Of a stretch of 64,000 nt of DNA, positions 35,007 through 42,798 are shown piece by piece. Source of the DNA: Oscillospiraceae bacterium (GTDB lineage Bacteria > Bacillota > Clostridia > Oscillospirales > Acutalibacteraceae); contig SVOJ01000002.1 in the NCBI GenBank assembly GCA_015066385.1, positions 62,001 to 126,000 on the forward strand, read 5' to 3'. The position numbers and the translations under genes were made by a program. How positions within the stretch are numbered: position 1 is the first letter of the stretch; each line of letters starts with the position of its first letter. The notes beneath the pieces were generated by a model, which had not been told where the DNA came from, did no database searches, and saw only the letters and a program-made list of their open reading frames with translations.

Positions 35007-35843
35007 TTACTTTCTGTAATATTTATCCGTACGTTTCAGATAGTCAATCAACATCATCGGCCAGTCCGTCTGGATGCAATCAAAGCCTTTGTCGGCAAGC
35101 CAGCCCCAACCGTAATCTTCGCTCTGCGTCAGCGCACTGTCATCGCTGTGACCGCCTGCAAGTTGTTCTTTGTAATTATAGATAATGGAATTTGCCCAGC
35201 ACAGAATATTATCCTTGTGCATCTTTTCAAGAAATGCATCACTTGCCAGTTCATCTTCATCGGATTTAAAAAGGATTTCAACCCCGACATAATTGATGTT
35301 GCTGCGCAGAAGCCTTTCATGCGCAAGGTGATTTTTGCGGATAATAGGCATAAACGGCAATTCGGGTGCAACTTCCTCCAGAACATTGAGCACTTTATCG
35401 GACAGACTGCTTTTCACCAGCATCTGATCGGTCATATTATGGCGTTTGATGGCTTCCTGAATTTTTTGCGGGTTATCCCAGAATTTATCAATGTTGATGT
35501 AACAACGATCTTTGAACTGTTCAAGAAAATCATCAAAATCCGCGATGGTAAACTGCGTTGCAGTCTTGTCATAATTGACATAGTGCATTTTTTTAATTAC
35601 ATCCAGATTCAGATGTCCCAAAGACAGGAAACGGTTCAGATGCGCACGTTCCATACCGGGATGAAAAAGAAAAAGTTTTCCGTCCTTGCTGCAGCTGACA
35701 TCCACTTCGATCATATCTGCGCCTTGTTTGAGGGCAATTTCATAAGCTGCCAATGTGTTACAGGGAATGTTTCCGCCTGCCGCCCCGCGGTGTGCAACAA
35801 CAATGATATTTTCTTTCGCTTTTTGACGAAGATCAAAATTCAT
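35007..35843 (-). CDS. Glycerophosphodiester phosphodiesterase family protein
   Basis: A 278-residue GDPD-fold TIM barrel without signal peptide. It shows VVAHRGAAGGNIPCNTLAAYEIALKQGADMIEVDVSCSKDGKLFLFHP, with catalytic His in HRG, metal-binding Glu-Asp in EVDV and the second His in LFHP. It ends with WLADKGFDCIQTDWP, the usual last-strand motif. Substrate is probably a glycerophosphodiester, but the FHP in place of the common xHD leaves room for a variant. Start at 35843 follows CGGAGGATTTGTAA. Confidence 0.85.
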   Translation of the reverse strand: MNFDLRQKAKENIIVVAHRGAAGGNIPCNTLAAYEIALKQGADMIEVDVSCSKDGKLFLFHPGMERAHLNRFLSLGHLNLDVIKKMHYVNYDKTATQFTIADFDDFLEQFKDRCYINIDKFWDNPQKIQEAIKRHNMTDQMLVKSSLSDKVLNVLEEVAPELPFMPIIRKNHLAHERLLRSNINYVGVEILFKSDEDELASDAFLEKMHKDNILCWANSIIYNYKEQLAGGHSDDSALTQSEDYGWGWLADKGFDCIQTDWPMMLIDYLKRTDKYYRK

Positions 35844-35881
35844 TTACAAATCCTCCGAATCTGAAAAATACTTCTGTTTAC

Positions 35882-35910
35882 AGTATATAAAACTTCATTT
35901 GCCGTGTCAA
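35882..35910 (-). promoter_or_regulatory. SigA-type promoter of the GDPD-like gene
   Basis: Minus strand -35 TTGACA (35905-35910), 17-bp spacer, -10 TATACT (35882-35887). Confidence 0.78.
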
Positions 35911-35936
35911 GAATCGCAAAACAAAAAAAGGCTTTC

Positions 35937-35965
35937 TTGACTTCGCAAATGCAAAAAGATATAAT
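35937..35965 (+). promoter_or_regulatory. SigA-type promoter of the aldo/keto reductase gene
   Basis: -35 TTGACT (35937-35942), 17-bp spacer, -10 TATAAT (35960-35965). It is divergent from the GDPD promoter, with the two -35 boxes 26 nt apart. Confidence 0.78.
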
Positions 35966-35995
35966 AACTCCATACTATGATCGGAGAAACAGTTT

Positions 35996-37129
35996 ATGTT
36001 ATATAACGAATTCAAAGGATTGCAATTGCCCGCACTCGGTATGGGTTGTATGCGCCTTCCCGGAGACGGCTATGCGAAACCCCGCATTGAAGAAAACGAA
36101 ACCGAACAAATGATTGATCTGTGCATGCAAGGCGGAATAAACTATTTTGACACCGCATGGGGGTATCACAGCGGCAACAGTGAACCCCTGCTTGGCAGAT
36201 TGTTACAAAAATATCCCCGTGAAAGTTTTTATCTTGCAAGCAAATTCCCGGGGTATGACCTTTCCAATCTCGGGAAAGCGGAAGAAATTTTTGTCAAGCA
36301 ACTCGAAAAATGCAGGGTGGATTATTTTGATTTTTATTTGTTCCACAATGTTTGCGAACTGAATATTGACGGCTATTTGGATGATGAAAAATACGGCGAC
36401 TTTTCATATCTGCTCAAACAAAAACAAAACGGCAGAATCCGCTTTTTAGGTTGTTCGGTACACGGCGACATTCATGTTTTAAAACGCTTTTTAGCCACAT
36501 ACGGTGAGCACATGGATTTTTGTCAGATTCAGCTCAATTACCTCGATTGGGAATTTCAGGATGCGAAAGCAAAAGTGGAATTACTGAGCAGATACAATAT
36601 TCCCGTATGGGTCATGGAACCTTTGCGCGGCGGTAAACTTGCAAATCTTGATAAAAAACACACCTCTCGCCTGCGCACACTTCGCCCCGATGAAAGCATT
36701 CCCGGTTGGGGATTCCGCTTTTTGCAAAGCATTCCCGAAGTAAAAGTGGTCTTGTCGGGTATGTCGAGCCTTGCACAGTTGCAAGAAAACATAAAAATCA
36801 TGTCCGAACGCAAACCTTTATCCGAAAACGAATGGAACATATTGCAGGAAATAGCCAACGAAATGGCAACTGCAAATTCACTTCCCTGCACAGCTTGCCG
36901 TTACTGCGTGGACCATTGCCCGATGGAACTGAATATTCCGTGGATCATTGATATGTTCAATGAAATCAACCTGACAACAGGTGTTGTGCCCGTAATCCGC
37001 ATGCGGTCTTTGCCGACAGACAAACAACCGTCTGCCTGCCTGCAGTGCAGATCCTGCGAAGCAGTTTGCCCGCAACAGATTAAAATTGCAGACATGATGA
37101 AAAACTTTGCAGAAAAACTGAATCAATAA
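35996..37129 (+). CDS. Aldo/keto reductase with C-terminal 4Fe-4S domain
   Basis: A 377-residue fusion. Residues about 1-280 form the aldo/keto reductase barrel, with tetrad regions NYFDTAWGYHSG (Asp, Tyr), YLASKFPG (Lys) and FYLFHNV (His). Residues about 285-375 form a ferredoxin-like domain with CTACRYCVDHCP and CLQCRSCEAVCP, eight cysteines suiting two 4Fe-4S clusters. Such proteins are common in anaerobes and may couple the reductase to ferredoxin or flavodoxin. Substrate is not known. Start at 35996 follows CGGAGA. It is followed by a hairpin facing the MBL-fold gene. Confidence 0.9.
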   Translation: MLYNEFKGLQLPALGMGCMRLPGDGYAKPRIEENETEQMIDLCMQGGINYFDTAWGYHSGNSEPLLGRLLQKYPRESFYLASKFPGYDLSNLGKAEEIFVKQLEKCRVDYFDFYLFHNVCELNIDGYLDDEKYGDFSYLLKQKQNGRIRFLGCSVHGDIHVLKRFLATYGEHMDFCQIQLNYLDWEFQDAKAKVELLSRYNIPVWVMEPLRGGKLANLDKKHTSRLRTLRPDESIPGWGFRFLQSIPEVKVVLSGMSSLAQLQENIKIMSERKPLSENEWNILQEIANEMATANSLPCTACRYCVDHCPMELNIPWIIDMFNEINLTTGVVPVIRMRSLPTDKQPSACLQCRSCEAVCPQQIKIADMMKNFAEKLNQ

Positions 37130-37133
37130 AACT

Positions 37134-37162
37134 TGAGGTACCGCTCACTCTGAACGGTACCT
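37134..37162. terminator. Convergent terminator hairpin
   Basis: 9-bp stem GAGGTACCG / CGGTACCTC with an 11-nt loop. The flanks are CAAGTTTTATT on the minus strand and ACTTTCTT on the plus strand, so it probably serves both genes weakly. Confidence 0.6.
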
Positions 37163-37169
37163 CACTTTC

Positions 37170-38039
37170 TTATGACAACATTTCTTTTCGCACAAGGTCA
37201 ATCATGATGCCTGTATTGAGTCTGATAGCCGCAATGGGATATTTGACCTGCACCGAGCCGTGCCAGAATGCATCCACAAAATCCTGCACAATTTCCTCAT
37301 TGCATTTGCCGGCCTGCAGACGGGTCAGAATAAAATCAATCGCCGTGAGAGTTGCTTCTTTGCAATGCGAAAGAAAAAATTCCGTATGCTGCGCATTCAA
37401 CAATCCGCGGTGCGGCAAAACAAGTTTTTTAATCGGCAATGCACAAACACGGTCAATGGACGAAAGTGCCGCTTTGCATCCGACAAGAATAGCAGGCAAA
37501 ATCAATCGTTCTCCGTCATAAACACCAATGGATTCGGTTGAAAGAAGAAGTTCTTTTTCGCGGCAGTAAAACCCGACGGAACAGTTGGTGTGTCCGGGAA
37601 GCCAAAGCACTTCAAATTCCATTTCCCCTGCTTTTATGATATCGCCGTCACGCACTTGTATATCCACCCGCAGTTCATCCCCCAGGAACGGATAATCTGT
37701 TACACCGCAGGTGGCGGCATGCTTTGCATCAAGGTCTTTCATCACTCGCTTTGCGCCGTCGCGCTGAAACACCTGTGCAGTATGCTCCCCTGCCACAACT
37801 TTCGCATCGGGGTAATACCGAAGCACATAAGCACTTCCGAGTGCATGGTCATAATGCGAATGGGTCAGAAAAATATAATCAAGCGGACGGTCGCCGAGGT
37901 AATTTTTTATATTTTCAGCAACACCGAAACCCGTAAAACCGAAGCCCGTGTCATACAATACCGTGGTTTCTCCGTCGTCAAGCAAAAATGCGGCATCACC
38001 GGGATGCACACGCATATCAAGAATTTGAATTTCATTCAT
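37170..38039 (-). CDS. MBL-fold metallo-hydrolase
   Basis: A 289-residue metallo-beta-lactamase-fold protein. The zinc motif is THSHYDHALG near residue 60; the third and later ligands are in LWLPGHTNCSVGFY and VLPHRG. Length and order fit a cytosolic hydrolase (thioesterase-, lactonase- or phosphodiesterase-like); the substrate is unknown. It starts 1 nt after the GH39-like stop and is the last gene of the GH78-GH39-MBL operon, suggesting a lactone or ester of a sugar as substrate. That is inference. Confidence 0.85.
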   Translation of the reverse strand: MNEIQILDMRVHPGDAAFLLDDGETTVLYDTGFGFTGFGVAENIKNYLGDRPLDYIFLTHSHYDHALGSAYVLRYYPDAKVVAGEHTAQVFQRDGAKRVMKDLDAKHAATCGVTDYPFLGDELRVDIQVRDGDIIKAGEMEFEVLWLPGHTNCSVGFYCREKELLLSTESIGVYDGERLILPAILVGCKAALSSIDRVCALPIKKLVLPHRGLLNAQHTEFFLSHCKEATLTAIDFILTRLQAGKCNEEIVQDFVDAFWHGSVQVKYPIAAIRLNTGIMIDLVRKEMLS

Positions 38040-38040
38040 C

Positions 38041-39348
38041 TTATTTTTCCTTTATCAGCAGACAGGAATTTCTTTGCAAGTCAAATTGCAACATATCGGT
38101 TTCGCAAAACAACGCTGCATCGTATGTTTCGTCAAGCAGATACACCTCATAAACCGAATCTTTTCCGAAATCAAGCGCAATTTTCTTATTCAGCAAAGAG
38201 TCATCTTCCGCATAATAAGTCACAATTGCCATCAGTTTGTTTTCTTCATTGACACCGCAAAGTGAATATATATTTTCAATGCTGTTCAATGATTTTATCT
38301 GCTTATAGCCGTCATAAAACTTTCCGTACCACAAAAACGGATAATATCCTTTCAGCGGTCTGTAGGTATAATAGTCAAAACAGCCGTTAAACACAGACGG
38401 GCGGGTATCGTAATACATCATCATATCGATATTCGTATCCGCCGCAACGCTCATACAAGCCATTACAAAAGCGGCACCTTTCATGCCGTGAATGGTTTCA
38501 AGGGAATACACATAATCCTGCTCCCAACCACGGACATAGTTCCACTCATTGAGAATGCTTTCAGCATGAGAATAGCCGTATTTTGCAAGCAACGCATCCA
38601 CCTGTTCACTCATATGAACAATACGATGCGGCTCTGTGGTGTAAATATGCCATGAGAAAAAGTCGATCGGCACATTTCGTTTTTTCATTTCGCCTAAAAA
38701 CGATTCCGACCATTCCATATAACCGCAGATTGCAGGCCCGCCGATCTTCAGCTCCGGAAAACAGGTTTTCAGATGCGTTGCCGTGATTGCATACATATCA
38801 AAAAACTGTTCGGGTGTGCCGCCCCATGTGCGTTTATTGTCGCTATCCACATCGAGGTCAGGCTCATTCCAGATTTCCCAGTATTCAATATTCAGCTGGT
38901 AACCGTCAGCCCAACCCTCATTATAATGGCGAATGATATGCTCGCAGATGACCGCCCACTTTTTGAAATCCTTCGGCGGCAGGGTTGCGTGCTTTTTGAT
39001 GTGGTGCTCAATGGTCTGCCCCAAGCGGAAAAAGGTTTCGGTGTCGGCATCGAGTGCCACTAAGATCGCTTCATCCGTGCAGGCAAAATCGTAAGATGCA
39101 GGATCATAGGGATCAAGATCAAAATTCGGAAAAATGCAACTGATATCATGGCTGTAAGGACCGCCGTAAACACCGCACATGGCGGAATCATGGTTGCGGG
39201 TATAACGGAAGCGAGCCGCTTTATATTCTTCCAGATTGGTTCTCCATTGGTCATTTGCATGGCGTTTGTGCCACGGACCACCGTTGGTTGCATTGAGAAT
39301 ACGAAATTTCCCTTGCGGATTCGCAATATCAAAACGAAGAATATCCAT
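38041..39348 (-). CDS. GH39-like glycosidase
   Basis: A 435-residue clan-A type glycosidase without signal peptide. The barrel carries the acid/base Glu in EIWNEPD near residue 161 and the nucleophile Glu in ESILNEWNYVRG near residue 267, the arrangement seen in beta-xylosidases and related GH39 enzymes. A beta-sandwich C-terminus (LDFGKDSVYEVYLLDE) closes the chain. The specific sugar is unknown. Start at 39348 follows AAAGGAGAAATCGGT. It lies 15 nt after the GH78-like gene. Confidence 0.82.
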   Translation of the reverse strand: MDILRFDIANPQGKFRILNATNGGPWHKRHANDQWRTNLEEYKAARFRYTRNHDSAMCGVYGGPYSHDISCIFPNFDLDPYDPASYDFACTDEAILVALDADTETFFRLGQTIEHHIKKHATLPPKDFKKWAVICEHIIRHYNEGWADGYQLNIEYWEIWNEPDLDVDSDNKRTWGGTPEQFFDMYAITATHLKTCFPELKIGGPAICGYMEWSESFLGEMKKRNVPIDFFSWHIYTTEPHRIVHMSEQVDALLAKYGYSHAESILNEWNYVRGWEQDYVYSLETIHGMKGAAFVMACMSVAADTNIDMMMYYDTRPSVFNGCFDYYTYRPLKGYYPFLWYGKFYDGYKQIKSLNSIENIYSLCGVNEENKLMAIVTYYAEDDSLLNKKIALDFGKDSVYEVYLLDETYDAALFCETDMLQFDLQRNSCLLIKEK

Positions 39349-39363
39349 ACCGATTTCTCCTTT

Positions 39364-41550
39364 TCAGATTGTAAAAGTATTGATACCGCCATGCAGTATC
39401 TTTTTATAATCACCGAACACAAAATCAGCCGTTTTATTTTCGGGCAAAGCGATTTCAAAATGAATACCGTTTTCGGTTTTATTGAAACTGACACTGATTT
39501 TGCCACACGGCAGAACGAGTGATCCGTTGGCGAATGAAAGATTTTCGGGCACTTGCGGTGCAATGACAAGTTCGTTATATGCAACACTGTTTTCTGCCTG
39601 ACGGATTCCGAGAATACCCGTAAACAAATATCTTGCCGATGCACCGAACATGGGATGATTGTGGGAATCGTTTCCGTTCCAGTTTTCCCATACGGTGGTA
39701 GCTCCGCGGCGTTTCATGTAAAGATATGTGCCGAATTCTTCACTGTCAATAAGATTGAAAAATGTATCAATGTAACTGTTGTCCGTCAGAAGACCGCAAA
39801 GGATATCGGTTGCAATGAATCCTGTATCAAAATAGCGCATTGCATTGTATTTTTCTGCAATATCAGCGAGTTTTTCTTTGTCAGAAAGACCTGCCCAAAC
39901 GGCATAGACATCAGCACCTTGCACACCGTTACAAAAGGATGTGCCGTCTTTGTCTTTATAATTTGCAACAACTGCGGTTTCAAGTTCATTGATAAGTTTT
40001 TTATAGGATTCAATATCTTCTGTTTTGCCGATGATTTCTGCAATTTCACACAAAATACGAAGAATTTTAATAAAGAAACAGGTATTTACAAAGGGCTCGG
40101 GGAGGGTAATTTTTTCCCTTGTGCACCAGTCACCAAGGCACCAACCGCCATCTTCTTCACGCACAATGAGGTTGTTTTCGCATTTTGTCAGCAGATATTG
40201 CACCCAACGGCGCATAGGTTCATAGGTTTTTTCGAGCATCTGCACTTCGCCGAATTGCTTATAGAATGCCCACGGTACAAACACAATTGCACAGCCCCAA
40301 CCGCCGGGACCTCCGCCGCCACCCATCATGGGTGCAGTATGCTGCACATGACCGCTGATTTTACACTGACAGTCAAGAATATCCTGAATCCACTTGCGGT
40401 AGAATTCTTTGGAATCCAATAACAACATTCCCGCAGGGGCACAGACCTGACCGTCGCCCGTATATCCGAGTCTTTCACGGTGCGGGCAATCCGACGGTAT
40501 ACTGCCGTGCATATTGGTAAGTTGTGAACGGACATAGGCTTCATACAGGAAATTAAGTCCTTCCGAACCGCTATCAAAGGTTGACGTAACGGCTGTGTCG
40601 GCATGAATGACAAGCATTTCAATGTCATCAAAATTGCCTTCAATTTCAAAATAACGGAATGCATGCCACAAAAACTTCGGACAGAATGTGTATGTTTCAC
40701 CTGTGCAGATGAAGGTGTCTTCCTGAATCTGTTTTCTGCCGGATGTGCAGGTGTATGCACCACCGCAACTGCGGAAAGAAAGATTGCCGTCTTCGTCCAC
40801 TTCTTCCGAAAAACGGATAGTAATTTTTTCACCCTTTTTATTTTTTGCCGTCACTCGCATAAGGCCGCTTGTATTTTCGCCGACATCATAAATCTTTTTG
40901 CCGTTCTTTTCACCGAGTAATTCCGGACAAAGGGTGCGAATGACCTTGTCGGGGGCACCGATGGCTTCACAGAGTTCAGTCTCGGGTGCGGTGTAAACGG
41001 TGACTTGTCTTTCTTCAAAAGTCACACTTGCAGGATCTATAACTTCGCCAATAAACAGATTGGAGTATGTGATTTCGCTGTCATAATAAGTTTCAGTACC
41101 GTCGGAATGCAATTCAACAATACCGCTTTGCGTATAAAAACGAATACAATACGCAGTTTTCAGTTGATCACCAAAAGACATATTCCCTTCTGCCACACGT
41201 TCATCCTGCATATACCAACCGTTGCCGAGTTGAACGGTCAGTGTGTTTTCACCATTGTTCAGCAGTGAAGTAATGTCAAAGGTATAGTAGTAAAGACGAT
41301 GGGTCAGCGTATCAAAAATCGGATAACTCCATTTTGACATATCGCGTTTTTCATAGTCTGTCACCACGGGCAAAAACAGATTGTCCGTAACATTCCGACC
41401 GTTGATTTTTGCCTCAAAAAATCCGCAGGATGTAATAATAAGTTCCGCTTTTGTGCAGTTTTCATACAAAAACCGACGCAGAAAAACAGGTGAAACACTG
41501 TTTTTATCTGCACCGATCCATAAAGCATTCTTCAAAGGATTAACACACAT
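39364..41550 (-). CDS. GH78-like alpha-L-rhamnosidase
   Basis: A 728-residue enzyme without signal peptide. N-terminal beta-sandwich domains (LIITSCGFFEAKINGRNV, DITSLLNNGENTLTVQLGNGWY, typical Bac_rhamnosid_N) lead into the six-hairpin barrel. This has SDCPHRERLGYTGDGQ near residue 360, including a catalytic acidic residue, and TTVWENWNG near residue 620 with the second catalytic Glu. A short C-terminal beta domain follows. It should release terminal L-rhamnose from imported glycans or glycosides. It heads the GH78-GH39-MBL operon and starts after CGGAGGTTACGGC. Confidence 0.88.
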   Translation of the reverse strand: MCVNPLKNALWIGADKNSVSPVFLRRFLYENCTKAELIITSCGFFEAKINGRNVTDNLFLPVVTDYEKRDMSKWSYPIFDTLTHRLYYYTFDITSLLNNGENTLTVQLGNGWYMQDERVAEGNMSFGDQLKTAYCIRFYTQSGIVELHSDGTETYYDSEITYSNLFIGEVIDPASVTFEERQVTVYTAPETELCEAIGAPDKVIRTLCPELLGEKNGKKIYDVGENTSGLMRVTAKNKKGEKITIRFSEEVDEDGNLSFRSCGGAYTCTSGRKQIQEDTFICTGETYTFCPKFLWHAFRYFEIEGNFDDIEMLVIHADTAVTSTFDSGSEGLNFLYEAYVRSQLTNMHGSIPSDCPHRERLGYTGDGQVCAPAGMLLLDSKEFYRKWIQDILDCQCKISGHVQHTAPMMGGGGGPGGWGCAIVFVPWAFYKQFGEVQMLEKTYEPMRRWVQYLLTKCENNLIVREEDGGWCLGDWCTREKITLPEPFVNTCFFIKILRILCEIAEIIGKTEDIESYKKLINELETAVVANYKDKDGTSFCNGVQGADVYAVWAGLSDKEKLADIAEKYNAMRYFDTGFIATDILCGLLTDNSYIDTFFNLIDSEEFGTYLYMKRRGATTVWENWNGNDSHNHPMFGASARYLFTGILGIRQAENSVAYNELVIAPQVPENLSFANGSLVLPCGKISVSFNKTENGIHFEIALPENKTADFVFGDYKKILHGGINTFTI

Positions 41551-41579
41551 GCCGTAACCTCCGTCAATAATATAGTTTT

Positions 41580-41608
41580 ATTATGTTTCTTTTATTTGTG
41601 TTTGTCAA
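41580..41608 (-). promoter_or_regulatory. SigA-type promoter of the GH78-GH39-MBL operon
   Basis: Minus strand -35 TTGACA (41603-41608), 17-bp spacer, -10 CATAAT (41580-41585). Confidence 0.78.
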
Positions 41609-41637
41609 TTGCTTTTTATATCTGACTGTGATAAAAT
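41609..41637 (+). promoter_or_regulatory. SigA-type promoter of the BNR protein gene
   Basis: -35 TTGCTT (41609-41614), 17-bp spacer, -10 TAAAAT (41632-41637). Its -35 box abuts the -35 of the divergent GH78 promoter, so one regulator could act on both. Confidence 0.65.
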
Positions 41638-41667
41638 GAGTGCATAAAAACGAAAGGATTGTCATTT

Positions 41668-42750
41668 ATGAAAATTGTTCTTCTTGACGAAACAAAAACC
41701 ATTCTCAGCAATCCCCTTTCCAAACACAATTATTTCGGTTGGCCGACCGTTGCAAAATTAAAAAACGGAAAAATCGCTGTGGCGGCTTCGGGATACCGTT
41801 TAGGGCATGTCTGTCCGTTCGGAAAAGCTGTGATGGCAATCAGCGAAGACAACGGCGAATCCTATACAAACGCATTCCCCGTAATTGACACCGTGCTCGA
41901 CGATCGTGATGCAGGTCTTTGTCCGTTTGGTGACAGCGGGCTTGTGTTGACTTCTTTTAATAACACACGACAATTTCAGAGAGATTGTGCACAGGATGAA
42001 CCCGAAGAAATCAAAAATTATATGTGCAGTTATCTTGACACCGTTTCGGACCAAGAGGAAAATGCGGTGCTGGGTGCCACATTCAGAATCAGTTTTGACA
42101 ACGGACTTTCTTTCGGCAAACTGCACATCAGTCCCATTACATCTCCGCACGGTCCGACCGTCTTGCAAGACGGCAGTATTCTTTGGGTGGGGTATTCTTT
42201 CATTACAGATGATTCAAAAGCCGGCAAAGAAGATTACCTTGCCGCTTACAAAATCAATACAGACGGCACAATGGAATTTATCGGCAGAATGGACGATGCA
42301 TACGACAACGGCGTGCGTATGTATGCCAATGAGCCGCATGCCATTCAGTTGCCCGACGGCAAAATCGTGTGCCATTTCCGCACCGAACAGAACTTTACCA
42401 CCTGGCAGACCGTTTCCGAAGATGGCGGAAAAACCTGGTCAAAAGCAGAAAAACTGCTGCCCGACCGGGGCGGTGCACCTGCTCATCTGATGCTTCATTC
42501 TTCGGGCATGCTTATTTCCTGCTACGGATTCAGACAAGCACCCTACGGCATCAAAGCAATGTTCTCCACAGACGGCGGAAAAACATGGGACACCGACCAC
42601 TGGCTGTATAAAAACAATATCAGCGGCGACCTCGGCTATCCGTCCACAATTGAACTCGAAGACGGCACTCTGCTGACCGTGTTCTATGCAAAAGAAAAAG
42701 AAAACGGCCCGTGTGTGATTATGCAGCAGAAGTGGAAAATTGAAATGTAA
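41668..42750 (+). CDS. BNR/sialidase-like beta-propeller protein
   Basis: A 360-residue cytoplasmic protein with a six-bladed propeller look. Asp-box-like repeats occur at SEDNGESY, SEDGGKTW and STDGGKTW, spaced through the chain, with FGWPTVAKLKNGKIAVAASG near the N-terminus. Sialidase-superfamily members include exo-sialidases and other glycan enzymes; the arginine triad that would mark a true sialidase was not identified with confidence. Start at 41668 follows AAAGGATTGTCATTT; a TTG at 41659 in frame is not needed. It diverges from the GH78 operon. Confidence 0.75.
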   Translation: MKIVLLDETKTILSNPLSKHNYFGWPTVAKLKNGKIAVAASGYRLGHVCPFGKAVMAISEDNGESYTNAFPVIDTVLDDRDAGLCPFGDSGLVLTSFNNTRQFQRDCAQDEPEEIKNYMCSYLDTVSDQEENAVLGATFRISFDNGLSFGKLHISPITSPHGPTVLQDGSILWVGYSFITDDSKAGKEDYLAAYKINTDGTMEFIGRMDDAYDNGVRMYANEPHAIQLPDGKIVCHFRTEQNFTTWQTVSEDGGKTWSKAEKLLPDRGGAPAHLMLHSSGMLISCYGFRQAPYGIKAMFSTDGGKTWDTDHWLYKNNISGDLGYPSTIELEDGTLLTVFYAKEKENGPCVIMQQKWKIEM

Positions 42751-42759
42751 ATTGATGAA

Positions 42760-42798
42760 AAGAACCGATTATCCGCAAAAGACAATCGGTTCTTATTT
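42760..42798. terminator. Convergent terminator after the BNR gene
   Basis: 11-bp stem AAGAACCGATT / AATCGGTTCTT (42760-42770, 42784-42794) followed by ATTTTATTTT on the plus strand. Confidence 0.75.
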
